Notes under the pieces: generated by a model
Databases searched by the model: none
Told to the model about the DNA's origin: nothing
The model's input: only the letters and a program-made list of their open reading frames with translations
Made by a program: the position numbers and the translations under genes
Assembly: GCA_963575745.1 (NCBI GenBank)
Contig: CAUYUJ010003625.1
Span: forward strand, 184,501 to 248,500
Direction of reading: 5' to 3'
Length of the DNA: 64,000 bases
Origin: Prorocentrum cordatum
Lineage: Eukaryota; Sar; Dinophyceae; Prorocentrales; Prorocentraceae
Part shown: positions 51,416 through 62,169 of the stretch, in pieces
Position numbering within the stretch: position 1 is the first letter of the stretch
Layout of the letters: each line of letters opens with the position of its first letter

Positions 51416-53107
51416 TTATATGTCAATGCTCCCTTTTGTGTGTCCATCCGCAGTCATATCGCGGGTACCACACCACTGAATGCCATGCACGATTCCGCGC
51501 TCCATCATCTGTCGTATCCAACTTATGTGTCCTAAAAGGGTACACTCAGCCGGCTTCTTCAAGTCTTTGCTTGACAAGGACTTAAAGACAGACTCAACAT
51601 CGATGGTCAAGGTGACCTTGATACTCAGGCCACCCAACTCAAGTATGTCTTTCAACTGAATGGGTGTGAGTGGCCCCGCATGGAGCTCGTGCAGAGTCAC
51701 CACCGTGGGATAACAATCCTCCAAATTATGGGCTGCTGCAAGTGTCTCTGCTGAGTAGCTTGAGCGGACTTGCAAGCGGTGAGACTTGCAGTACGAATCA
51801 ATCAAGTGAACGACAGGCTTGCCAGATGACGCGCTTCCACGTCGCAGCAGGTTTGCCCCGCGAATGCCATAGCCTTTGACGTCGTCGTTGGCGTCTCCAC
51901 TCAGGCGTCGATAGCCTGAGTCGCTATGTAAGTCGACCTCGCCCGTGGGGTTCATCGCTTGGTCGACGATTTTCTCCGGGCAGGCCTGCAGCTTTCTGGT
52001 GATCGCGCTCAATCGTCGCACTTGAATATTGGTCGGTTCTTGGACACGTTGGAGAGATAGAACATAAACCATCAACCAGATCTGGGTGATCAATGCGTAT
52101 GCCAGCGCACCTCTGAGGCTGACGAACATATCTGCTACCACCTTGGTCGCTTGAGCGTCAGCGTCAGCGCCGGTCAATTCAGGATGTTGTATAGGAAGGA
52201 GCTGTTTAATGTATTCGTATTGATCCAAAGTGGCATTCCCGTCCTCATCCTTGGTGTACCTCACAGCACAGTTCGTATATGTGTGCTTGTTGAGTTTACA
52301 CTTACCAAAGGTATCCTCAACGAGTTTGATATACTCGTCAATAGTGTCCTCAGTACCGGCCGTGTTAATGTCATCAACATGTTTGGCCGTGAGCATGTTA
52401 CTGCTAGTCTCGAACTCCTCGTCGTAGGACGTAGGTCGGGGGCCAAATCCTCTGGTGGTTCTCCTGAGCTCAAGTAAGAAAGCCCGTGGGGAATCCTTAG
52501 TGCCTGTGCCCGGTTCCATGCACTGCAGACAGTGTTCTGACTCGTCGTAGTTCTCAAATCCTGGAAGAGCACGGAGCACAGCTGCCGACCCAGGCGGCAA
52601 AGTAAAGCACACCACACGTTCCTTTTCACAAGTTGCCTCGGCGAGTTCTCGATAGGTCAATCCCTGTAGGAAGGCCACGCTGATGTCCAGGAGGCAATGA
52701 TCCACTGTTTCTTGCACGCTGCCACGCTGGCAAGTAACCTCTGGCTTGACCTTCCGGCCGTTCCCGAACATGTTTCTACGTCGAAAGCTTCTAGGTCCAT
52801 GAAGCCCCGAAGTACCAGACGAAGTCGCATGGCGCGTTCCATCTCACCCGTCGTTTTTAACGAATTCTCATGTGTATACATATCTCGAAGTCATGATGGT
52901 CGACGCTTTGGCGATCTCCTGCATTTTCAAGCATCTATTGCCGAACCATGTCTTGAGCTCAATGAAAAGGGCCTTCGATACGTTCTCGGGATTCACCTGG
53001 ACGTCAGCCTTCGCGAGGAGGTCATCCTCCTTGGCGACCGCAGCTCGCTTTGCAGCGGCAGCAACATATACTCGCATTGTGGCCACGCGGCCGGCGTCTA
53101 ACAGCAT
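51416..53107 (-). pseudogene. Reverse transcriptase and RNase H of element B
   Basis: The domain starts in frame 52868-53107 (ALFIELKTWFGNRCL, then MTSRYV) and continues in 52657-52881 (RAMRLRLVLRGFMD). It shifts near 52,690 into the 51416-52771 frame: LDISVAFLQGLTYRELAEA (motif A), EPGTGTKDSPRAF, then AKHVDDINTAG (motif C, VDD at 52370-52378). RNase H follows with DLHSDSGYRRL, YSAETLAAAHNLED and the terminal IQWCGTRDMTADGHTKGSI, which matches the usual copia C-terminus (D-M-x-A-D..T-K). The TAA stop is at 51416-51418. Two frameshifts inactivate it; the RNase H part is intact in one frame. Confidence 0.8.
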
Positions 53108-53116
53108 GCGTTACTG

Positions 53117-53473
53117 CTAAGACAAGACTACCTTTGACACCTCTGTTGTAAAGCAGAGCTCAACGTATGGACCGTTTTCGTCAGAGTCGAGTCCGTAGCT
53201 GTCGTCTTCGACCATGGTGCACAAGGGAGCGTAGTACGTTTCCTCGGTATCAGGATCATGAGTGCGCCCCCACTTCGGCAGGTGTCCCCGCTGTTCATCA
53301 GCTACAGTAGTCACGAACGAACGAACCACCACTGCGGACAGCTGTCCGGGCCTACTCAAGACCTGGTCGGGGAGGCCGTGGCCTCCTGAAGCCTGCGCGT
53401 ACGGACTACACGCGATCATGCATAATATAAACAGCTGGGAGAAACGAGGAGCTACGAATCGCAAATTAAACAA
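53117..53473 (-). pseudogene. Linker between integrase and RT, element B
   Basis: A 118-codon frame with mixed composition and an acidic part (DPDTEETYYAP, EDDSYGLDSDENGPY). It lies in the variable region before RT. No family recognised. Confidence 0.3.
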
Positions 53474-53566
53474 AAATACGCCGGTGATAAAATGCGTATG
53501 TGATGTTAATCGAAATGGCTGTACACAACGCTGGAAAGCAAAGGTTGTGTGACCCGCTCTATATGT

Positions 53567-54238
53567 TTAGCGTGTCTGGGAAGACGCCTGCCGATGCCGC
53601 TTCACATGTAGGTTCTTGAAGTCGGAGCTGTGTACCCAGCGCGTCACGTCGTACAACTCAGCAGCCAAGCTGGGGAACCGCACTCTCATGTCACCCTCGC
53701 CGTCGATCTCTATGACCTGTCCCTTTGTGCTCCTTTTCAACCATATGCGCAGACTGTCGTACGAGAGAAATTCACGGAAGATGCATACCACGTCGCCTGG
53801 CTGAAAAGTGTCTGCAGGTTCGAACTCATCCATGTCCGAATCATAGTCGAGACCTGGTTCCGTGCACATGCAACTACAATCAGTTTGAGTCGTGGTTGTG
53901 GCTCCCTGGCCGATGAAAGATTGATCACGGCAGGCATATCGGTCCGGGTTTGAGTCAAAACGGAGCCTGCGAGCTGTCGATGAGCTCTTGGTCATGTGCC
54001 TAGAGAGGCGTGGTCTTTCCGGTGTAGCCTCCATGTCTGGTTCGCCATTTGCGACGCGGTCGAGCCTGTCGAACTCTTCGAAACCATGCCGGAAGAGCAA
54101 CTGTTCAACCCTGTGCAGCCTGCCCGAAACGTCGACGATATCCTCGATGCTGCTGTGCGCGGTCTTCAGTCTCTCTGGCATGTCGAGGTTGCTGCTCTCG
54201 ACCTTTGCACGTACCTCGCCCATCTCTTCATGATGCAC
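53567..54238 (-). CDS. Integrase-RT linker with an SH3-like beta-rich domain
   Basis: 223 open codons. The N-terminal half is helical (HRVEQLLFRHGFEEFDRLDRV), the middle is disordered and Cys-rich (DCSCMCTEP). The C-terminal 80 residues look like a small beta barrel: FQPGDVVCIFREF, then STKGQVIEIDGEGDMRVRF and WVHSSDFKNLHVKRH. The alternation of short strands and the G-D-V..G-x-V-x-x-x-D-G..V-R-F pattern recall SH3-like or chromo-like modules in integrase C-terminal regions. That assignment is a guess from pattern. Confidence 0.4.
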   Translation of the reverse strand: MHHEEMGEVRAKVESSNLDMPERLKTAHSSIEDIVDVSGRLHRVEQLLFRHGFEEFDRLDRVANGEPDMEATPERPRLSRHMTKSSSTARRLRFDSNPDRYACRDQSFIGQGATTTTQTDCSCMCTEPGLDYDSDMDEFEPADTFQPGDVVCIFREFLSYDSLRIWLKRSTKGQVIEIDGEGDMRVRFPSLAAELYDVTRWVHSSDFKNLHVKRHRQASSQTR

Positions 54239-54262
54239 GTAAGCTTCCTCTTCTCACTCTGA

Positions 54263-56267
54263 TCAGGAACCATCTGTGTGGGTACGGTAACGAGATCTTC
54301 TAGTGGAGCTGCCTCCAACAATTCCTTTTTCCTCTCGCAACTCTGCGTACCATACCTCCATGACATGTGGCTCAAGGTCAGCTTCTGCTTCTTCGTAGAT
54401 CGTAGACAGCCGTCCGTCATCATGCTGTGGTTCGGCTTCTGAAGCCTCTCTAGCGGCTCCCTTAGGTGTCGGCGCATCAGTCAAGTCCTCGAACTTAGAC
54501 ACGTCCTGATCGAAGCCTGCCTGAGGTTTGGTGGACTTCAGGCATTGGATGATTCGTGAATGTGCTGATCCAATGATATCATTTATACTCAGAGCAGTAC
54601 CTGTTGCTTCATAGTAATGGAATCCTGGATCCACGTCGCTATCGTAATGAACCAATGTGCCACTGTCAGCATAAGTAACCCGGGGTAGCTCATGAATACT
54701 CTTGGCTAATCTGACCGAAACAATATTCTCGATGCGGAATAAGTTCCCGATGAGATATTGCAGGGCCAAGTGTACCTTTGGAGATAGGCGACTTGCCTTT
54801 GTCATCTGAAGCGTACCTTTCCTGGTCGGCACATAGCCAAAGGCAAACGCAGGTCCCCCCGCTGAAAGGCTAGCTACGGATGTCAACACTGTACCTAGTG
54901 CAGTGTTGTCCGAGACATTCTCTCGGGCTGTGAGTGCTTCACTGTAGAGCGAGTGTCCTGAATCGCCGTATTGTACTTGAACATCTCGGTTGCCTACTCG
55001 GGTGATGACCTGACCCGTTTCGGGATCATTCCTTACAACTGGTAACGGGCCATTCCAGCCTCCCCAGTCATCTTTAGTAGTCGTAGGGCGATGGTAGTCA
55101 ACCACGACTCCTTCGTCATAATCATGCTGACCTGTAATTGTCGTTTTGGTGCGTAGAGCACGATTGGTCTTAGCTACTGCCGTGGCCTGTGTGATCGCCT
55201 CAACGCAAACCCTGCGTATTGTCTGCTCACGAGAATGATCTGTTGTTTCTGTCGACTGCTCGTGGTCCAGAACAGGGAGGTCAGGGGGCATTGCTGGTTG
55301 CCGTCCAAATAGTGCACTGTATGGAGACAGCTCGTTGTTGAAAGTGAATGCGTTGGCAGCAAACAAGGCTTCATGCAGTAGTCTAGTGAACACAAGAGGT
55401 ATGTCTAAGCTATTGAGTTCAACCTCCATTACGTGAAGTAGATGACGTAGGATGCCACTTCTGGCCTCGATGGTCGTAGCGCGCCGTCCGCGCGCGAGTA
55501 TTCTAAGTTCAGTGCCTTTGGCCTTGAGGACTGTTTTCGCAGTGTCATTATTAACGGCACCTTCTCCATCCGAGTAAAGTACCTTAGCTGGTCCAAACTG
55601 CATCCAGCACTGATGATATGCATCAAAGATAATAGTCATCGTTTTATCTGGTATTTCCATCCCAGTAGCATATCGTATACCACGATCGATAATATGAAAC
55701 ATAGTGTGTTCTTCCTTGTAGAGCATCAGATCACATTCCACATTCCACTTCATCGTTCAATTTGCCAGGTAATGCAGTAGAGGGCATAACTGCGTGTCCA
55801 GCTTTGTCCCAAGCTCTGCATTCTCGGCATGTATCGCAGACCCCCTTGATGAGGTTGAATCCAACAGTGTCCAGAAATATTTTGCTTAAGCTGAGTCTCA
55901 TGTGAAGCCCTTTCGCATGGAACAAGCGTAAGTGTAGCTTTCGCAACTCGCGTGTTACCACGCTGGGGTCAAGGCTTCGTAGATTTTGTAGACTGATTTG
56001 TACATCGAACCGTGACCAATCTGGTAGTCGTGGTCGCGCGGCATGGTTCCCAACTGGTGGTGGTGGAAGCGCTTCTCCACCGTGCTGTCGACCACGTCTG
56101 ACTCTAAACTGTGGTAGTCGGAGGTGGTCATCCGAGCTACCGGCTCCGCTTGAGGCAGGTTGCCCTGCAGCAGGCTCAGCAGCATGTCTTCCAACGGTGA
56201 TATCGTGACTGCTTGCGCCTGCGGTAGATCCAGCTCTCGAGCCAGGTCTAGGTGCTCTCAGACGCAA
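54263..56267 (-). pseudogene. Pre-integrase zinc module and integrase of element B
   Basis: Frame 55731-56267 ends with VTRELRKLHLRLFHAKGLHM and CDTCRECRAWDK, the H-H-C-C module ahead of copia-like integrases. Frame 54263-55753 holds the catalytic core: VECDLMLY with the first Asp, KVLYSDGEGAVNND with the second, and ATTIEARSGILRHL with the Glu. A copia-like C-terminal part follows (SPYSALFGRQPAMPPDLP). The two frames differ because a 7-bp unit ATTCCAC is tandemly duplicated (55735-55741 and 55742-55748, plus strand). All three catalytic residues are intact. The C-terminal 250 residues are a variable extension. Confidence 0.75.
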
Positions 56268-56808
56268 GTGCCGGCGCTGCTGGTGCCTCAGGTGGAGGTG
56301 CTGCTACTTCGGCAGGATCCGGCGGTCCAGGCCCTGCTGCCGGTCCGACGGGAACCAGCGGGATCTGTCCATGATTGTCGGGGAACTTCCAAGGATTGGC
56401 AAACTTGCATTTGCCAAATGCTAGTACATGTCCAGGTTTGCTCTTCCCGTAGTTCTTCTTGCAACTCGGACACTCCCAATGATAGTCACCATTGTGGCAC
56501 CATCTGCAATGTCTCGGATTCCGATCATGTGATGGAGAATGCATGTTCACGTGATCCGCGCAGTCAAGACAGCCAAGCCCTCCCGACGGTGGTCTCGTAA
56601 TCGAGCCGTCAGGCTGTCGGGGAAGACTCGGATCGTCCAAATCGCATCCCCTTGCGTTGGTCGCCAACGCGGTAGACGAATATGGGTAACCATGGAAAGG
56701 GCCACGATTTGTTTGGAAAAGGTCGTGTGCGATCTGAACAGATTCAACAAAAAGCGACTGCATCTTTGGCGCATACTGCGCAGCCATGTACAGTTCCTTA
56801 TTGCACAC
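56248..56808 (-). CDS. Cys/His-rich zinc-binding segment before integrase, element B
   Basis: 186 codons. The start (MCNKELYMAAQYAPKMQSLF) is the tail of the preceding methyltransferase-like module. In the middle, CLDCADHVNMHSPSH, CRWCHNGDYHWECPSC and KKNYGKSKPGHVLAFGKC form zinc-ribbon-like Cys pairs near residues 77-130. The C-terminus is Pro/Ala-rich. A family-B copy (56155-56168) lies just downstream. Nucleic-acid binding is likely but inferred. Confidence 0.45.
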   Translation of the reverse strand: MCNKELYMAAQYAPKMQSLFVESVQIAHDLFQTNRGPFHGYPYSSTALATNARGCDLDDPSLPRQPDGSITRPPSGGLGCLDCADHVNMHSPSHDRNPRHCRWCHNGDYHWECPSCKKNYGKSKPGHVLAFGKCKFANPWKFPDNHGQIPLVPVGPAAGPGPPDPAEVAAPPPEAPAAPALASEST

Positions 56809-57960
56809 CGATGCATGTGGATGATGGCCACCACATCGCTTTCGCTCACAAGGAAAAATAATGAACGATGGTTAGCCATGATCTCAGTCGGATTTCTTAT
56901 TAGTACCCCATGGGAATCGCGTAGGCCTTACATTTATCCATATGCACTTTGCAAGTGCCCTTGCTGTTGGCCAACGTAGTCCATGGCGGTATCTTATCCA
57001 CCCGAGTCCCAACCTGGTCGTTCTCGTAGATAGAATCGGCAAAGATCATTTTGACGTGAAGCTACCTTCCCACAGAACCTGATGCGTGGCAAATCCTCTT
57101 TATGATGTTCGTGCTGGGTGTCGTAGTGAACCTTAGCATTGAAGTAGGAAGGTAAGCCAGTCGCGCGGCAGTGCAGCATGACAACCTTAACGAAGCAGGC
57201 GTCTAAATAGTGCATCCCTGCATCTTGGACCTCCTTGTTTCCAAGATCAACGAAAGTACGTATGTCGAGGTTTTCCCCTGAAGACATACCTCGGCCGAAT
57301 GCTAGCTGGGAGATGCCCCCCAATTCCCTCGCATAGTTCTAGCATATCTACCTTGTTGTGTCGTCCATAACGCAGGGTGGGGATTATGGAGAATAGATCT
57401 GCGTAGGACTCAGCAGGTTGCCCCGCAGGTAGGGCGATGAAGGTCTCCTCTTCGCGGCTACTATCCGTGTCGGAGTCCAAAGGTACATCGGTGTAGTACG
57501 CGCTACACCCGAGTCCTTTGAGGTCGTCTCCACAGTCGTCGTTGCCTTCTTCGACTATTTTGGGTGTCTTGCGTGGTTTGATGCCAGCTCCTTTGCCTGC
57601 CTTCTGTTTTTCTTTTTGCTTAGTCCTGGCATCTCTTGGTAGTGCTGCCTGTTGTTCTGTTTCTGGCAAGCCAAGTGCCGGAAATTCTGGAATGAAGGGC
57701 AGCACGCTGCCGCGCTCAATTGAGGGGGGAGGAAGACGATCGTCACCGATGACCGCCGCTCGCCTTGAGCGTGGTCGTGAGCTGCCGTCTCCCAGAAAGG
57801 TAGGTTCCGGCTGCTCCCAGTATAGTCGAGTACGGATGTTAGTAAAGTTAGTAACACCATCCGGCAGTGGTGCGTTATAGTTGTACCCAGTCGGCTGGTC
57901 CTGGATCTTGATGTCCTGGATGATCACGTTGTCGTCCAGGTTCATAGTCACCCGTCGCAC
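56800..57960 (-). pseudogene. Methyltransferase-like domain with motif I, element B
   Basis: Frame 57247-57960 begins with a disordered Lys-rich region, then PAGQPAESYADLF (family-B peptide) and DMLELCEGIGG, which resembles SAM-binding motif I. Frame 56994-57323 continues GGISQLAFGRGMSS, TFVDLGNKEVQ, ATGLPSYFN and DLPRIRFCGKV. The next frame gives VDKIPPWTTLANSKGTC. Beyond, RNPTEIMANHRS and CERKRCGGHHPHA match the KPT..C-x-G-x-H-x-H tail in the LINE and in element A. At least three frameshifts are present. The PC catalytic pair is not preserved in the visible frames (HCRATG at that place). Confidence 0.5.
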
Positions 57961-58120
57961 AACATGGCTCCATTCAGGGCCATTCTTAGGAGATTGAACG
58001 TAGGCTCGAACTCCTTTATCAGCACGAGTATGAATGCTCAGATGTACAGCACTTGTATGGGTTCTTTACGTTTATGTAAATCCATTTGATCGATCAACCT
58101 TGCGGTCATGATTGCTAGTG

Positions 58121-59392
58121 TCATATTCCGCCATCCGGCTTTCCGAGCACCTTGTCCGTACCAATCCAGAATATGCTCAGTAGGATCTGCAGGTTTCCCT
58201 TCTCTGTTGCATGTGCATCTCCATAATTTGGTGGGGATGCGCGCGGCGTAGTAGCCACTTGTAGATATGATCCTCTGGGCAACTTGTTCGCGAGGTCGTA
58301 CTTGAAGCCGAACTGGCAGAATCGCATGCGCATGACTTGTAGATCAAGATCTTCAACCACATCTCGTATGGGACCTTGTCTCCTGAGATGCCCTGGTGGT
58401 CCCACAAGTACAATGCTCATACGTAGAGCCCGAGCCTTTGACATCACATTGTGGATACGCTGGCAATGTGGCCCTGCCCGTTTGCCAGGCAACCTCACAC
58501 ACAAGTCGGCAGGTGTTGCAACCCACAACAGTCGGTAATCACCCGAAAGCAGCGCACCCAAATACTGTGTTCCAATGGAGGTCATCACCTCTGCATGTGT
58601 GATACGGCCGCACATATCCACGGGCCCGGAGTTCAGCGCAAGCTGTCCGTATATCCTCAATAACGAATGCACGAGAATTACAATGATGCGACAATCGTTC
58701 TTTTCCTGCAGCGGCCACGCAGCCGGGCCCACTGCTCTCTGCGGCAGCCGCACAGCTGGGCTCGCCGCGGCCCCTGGCGCGCACAGCCAGTGCCTGGGAA
58801 AAGATTGCAGGTTTCCCCGCGTTTGCTGACAGCACCTGAATGGTCGGCCTGCCCTTGCAAGCGCGAGTGGCCGCGGCGCCCGCCTGCCTCCGTCACTCGA
58901 TTGGCGATGGGAGCGTCCATATACCAGTGCCGCGCTGCGCTGCAGAACTGCTGCTTGAAGGAAACATTTCCAACTTCTCAACAGATCATTTTCTTCCGCC
59001 GGTGTCCCTGCATGCGTGTCAGGAGGGGTCCATTTTCTCCCCGCCTCGTGAATGGCATGATATATCTTCGCCTGCAGGTTGTGGGCGGCGACGCCCTTGT
59101 CGGCCGAGGTAGGTGCAGTCCCACAGGACGCATTTCTGCGATGCCAGGTCCTTAGGGTGTTGTTCACCAAAGACTGGGTCGTGAAAGCGAACGTCTCCTC
59201 ATTGATGGACAAGCTGATGCCCTGCGCGTCTTGCGACATCATGTATGCATGGGCATCGCGCACAGCAGGTGCCCCTGCAGTTGGCTCTGCGTCGGAAGTC
59301 CCCTTCAAGCAACGGAGCTTCTTCGCGCTGAGGATTGGCCGTGATAATAAAGGATATGGGCCCTTGAGCCTCCGTAGCCGTCTCGCATTCAT
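58121..59392 (-). pseudogene. Second conserved module of element B between protease and methyltransferase-like domain
   Basis: 423 open codons with a recognisable but unnamed core in the last 150: GTQYLGALLSGDYRLLWVATP, IHNVMSKARALRMSIVLVGPPG, PIRDVVEDLDLQVMRMRFC and FGFKYDLANKLPRGSYLQVA. The pattern (strand-P, helix, IVL-G-P-P, helix, RMR-C-x-FG) parallels the PC/EWP/GC..GL layout of the element A domain, so it may be a diverged relative. The N-terminal part contains TAGAPA and HAGTPA from family-B copies. Function unknown. Confidence 0.4.
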
Positions 59393-60427
59393 CGGCCTTG
59401 AGTGGCAGATGCCCGGAGGGCGTCTTCATCAAATCAAGCGCCCTGGCACCTCTCCCGAGTAGAACCTTGCACATCTCCACTCCAGGGGTGATCATCTGCT
59501 CGTGCCCCTGCTCGAGGATCAGGACGGTCCTCATGTTGGACATGCTCCTCAGACCCAGAATAGCAAGGAGGTTCTCTCCAGAGCCCTCAGCCACACTTGC
59601 TGAGTACGCATCAAGTCTCGGCACGGGCAGGTTGCCCCGCAGAATATCCCTTTCTTTGCGCGCGATTGCGCACTGCAGGGATTTATTATAGATCGCGGCG
59701 CCGTGCCCCGCTCCCGACATACAATCTTTTTGTGAGATTCAACATTTTGATGGCGTGTCCGTGGGAACGTGATACCTGCTCGAACTTCTGCGCCGTCTTT
59801 AAACCATTGTTACTAATGTTACTGCCCATATCCAATAATATAGTCAACATACCCTTGATCATGGTCCCGCAGTTGGCTGCCAGAGCTAACTCATGACGTT
59901 CGGCAGAATAGTCCAAGAACTTCGGACACTGTCGTACTACGTAGGCCTTTACGGCGCCTTTGCTCCAACACCCAATCGTTTCTTGACAGAGATGTAATCA
60001 CGTTCATATACCCACGCGCTTCTTCTTCCGTAATAAAGCTGTTTTCAAACATCAAAACTGCGGGGCACTCGTCATACGTATGTGGGTGCGACGTGGAGGC
60101 GGTGGGCAGATTCATGAACGCATCTTTCTCCGCGCGCATGCTCATCTGGCCGTCGGTATTTACAATAAGTACCGCGTGCAGCATGTCGCGTTCAGAGATC
60201 CCACTGTTACCACTGCGCATGCTTACCGGGCTTTCAGTCCTGCGCTGACTGTGTGAACGAAGGTCTCGCCCATATGGCATGTATGCGGGTGAAGACTGAA
60301 GCCATTGGGCGCTCCTGTCAGTAGCCCTTTCCATGCGCCTCAACCATGTATCATTCACTGGCACCGAAGGTGGAGCCGATCGGGCAGGTGTCCCTGCGTT
60401 GCTGTCGATCTTTGCTAACAATGGCAT
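59199..60427 (-). pseudogene. Aspartic protease region of element B
   Basis: Frame 59891-60427 is the upstream helical part (TEEEARGYMNVITSL). Frame 59686-59916 contains MLTILLDMGSNISNNGL, where LLDMGSN is the active-site motif (D-x-G-S) with its Asp codon at 59830-59832. Frame 59199-59720 continues with ENLLAILGLRSMSNM, DLMKTPSGHLPLK and RGNLPVP (a translated family-B copy). The ILGLRSM and TPSGHLxL stretches are typical of dinoflagellate copia proteases. Frameshifts near 59,900 and 59,700 break it. Confidence 0.6.
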
Positions 60428-61154
60428 AGGTGCGTCAATAGCAGGTGCCCCTGCGGTGTAGCTGCCCCCAGTACTAGCTCCGCGTTGGCCGATGATGCAG
60501 GTGCCCCCGCGCGAGTCGTCATCGATATCTCCGCGGCGCTGGTCATCATGGCTGCAACGCGGTTGAGCTCCTCACGGAGGTCCCTGAGCTCGTTCGCCCT
60601 CTGGGGAATATCTTCATGACGATCATGTGCTTCCTGATCTCCAGCAAGGGCGTAATGGAACTCGGCAGTAATGAGGCCAACACCCCTGCATATGGCACAG
60701 GGGGGGCCCACGCGCGGAACCTCCCATGTTACCAGCCACCTGTCTATCCACATGGGCGTGTACCACACGATCCCAACATTGCGCGTGGAATATGCGGCCG
60801 GACTGGAGACGCCAGATCTTGTCGCTATTCATGAAACAGGTCCAGGCATATGGCACACTTACTGAAATCGCCGTCACTAATGATAGGCGGTGTTGCCGCT
60901 GGCCTGATGCGCATCTGACGCTCCAGGGTGGATTCACCAACTTCGAATCGAATCGGTGAGAAAGTCGGCGGCTGCATCGATGCAGCCATGGCTGGACTGC
61001 TCGCAGGTGCCCCTGCTGCACGGTGGTTGGCAGGCTGCCTTGCGCGGCTCAGCATTCTGTTGGCCTGGCGATCTTGATGTCGGCGCTGCCGCGTGGCCTG
61101 CATGGCCAAGTTTGCTTGCTGCGCCTCGTGTGTGGCCAGGGTCTCGGGGCGCAT
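60415..61154 (-). pseudogene. RING-like zinc finger of element B, degenerate
   Basis: Frame 60825-61154 ends with GDFSKCAICLDLF, the first Cys pair of a RING. The next frame continues with WRLQSGRIFHAQCWDRVV, where RING domains usually have C-G-H-x-F-H-x-x-C; here the first Cys and His are Ser and Arg. A third frame (60415-60768) supplies GPPCAICRGVGLI, the last Cys pair, followed by a helix and AGAPA. RING domains act as E3 ubiquitin ligases; with two ligands lost and two frameshifts this copy cannot fold normally. Confidence 0.55.
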
Positions 61155-61967
61155 CTCTCATGGTCGGTGGCGGCGCTAGGCCTGGAGCCTGCTGCTGCAC
61201 ATCTTGATCCATGGAGGGTGCCAGATAAGCATAGTGAGGTATCTGTCCTGGCATACCTGATGCGTATCCTGAGCCACGTGTCAACTGAGACGGATAGAAA
61301 TCGTCGGCCGTCGCCCGAACATAATGCTTTTCAGGCAGTGTTCCCACCCGAGCAGTTCCACTCACCTGCGCATGATAATCAGGAAAGAGTGGATGATCCA
61401 TTGGCGCTGCCGCTGGGCGATCAGCAGCTGTTGGATCGCAAGTCGGGTGGCTGAAGAATGCTGGTACATAACCAAACCGATTGGGGTTGTCCGGAGAAGG
61501 ATTCGGATCCAGAGCATACCCCCACGGCGGTGTCCAGTTGGCATTAGGGAAGTATTTGCCATCCCTCCGCATGCTCTGAGCGGCCTCACGCATCTGCCGG
61601 TACATCCACTCCTGCTGACCAACTAAACTTCTCTGTATGGCGCATTGGTCTGGGATAGTAGGTTGCCCCGCAATTGGACGTGGTGATGCGACCGGCGATA
61701 TTGCCTGTAGAGCCTGGTAGAGCTCCGGTTCGTACGGATACTTTGGAGCCTCGCCTGCAGGCTGTTGGTGCTCCCAGCACTCTGCGGGGTGCCAAATGGT
61801 GTAGTAGCTCTGCTTATAGGAGCGAACGAAGCAGGTTGCCCTGCAGGTACTGGCAGCTGTTGAACCTGGGCATGCCACGGATCGTTAGCGTATAACGTAC
61901 CAGTAGGCGTAATACCACTTGGCGTAATACCCGTCACATCAGCGCAGCGCTCTGAGCCTGCATCCAT
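60934..61967 (-). CDS. Pro/Tyr-rich linker between Tpt1-like and RING-like domains, element B
   Basis: 314 open codons (60934-61878) plus the overlapping 61623-61967 frame. It is rich in Pro, Tyr, Asn and Gln, for example FPNANWTPPWGYALDPNPSPD and DHPLFPDYHAQV, consistent with a disordered Gag linker. IAGQPTIP is a translated family-B copy. No domain. Confidence 0.4.
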
Positions 61968-62169
61968 GATCCATCAGCGCCCCCTGCAGGTGCCCCTGCT
62001 CAGCATGCGCTCATCATGAGCACCTGTGACAATACAATCGGAAGCGGATCGGGGCACTTCAAATTGTGGGGGGCACCTGGAATAAACCAATTCTTTAACG
62101 ACCATGCGTCATTACGAATCTCGTACATCTCATCAATCCTGGCACAGGTGCACTGCTGCTTGTCGCTTT

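Noticed and set aside
58189-58200. GCAGGTTTCCCT as a full family-B copy.
   Set aside because: Only the first part matches; kept as a decayed variant in the copy list, not counted as a clear copy.
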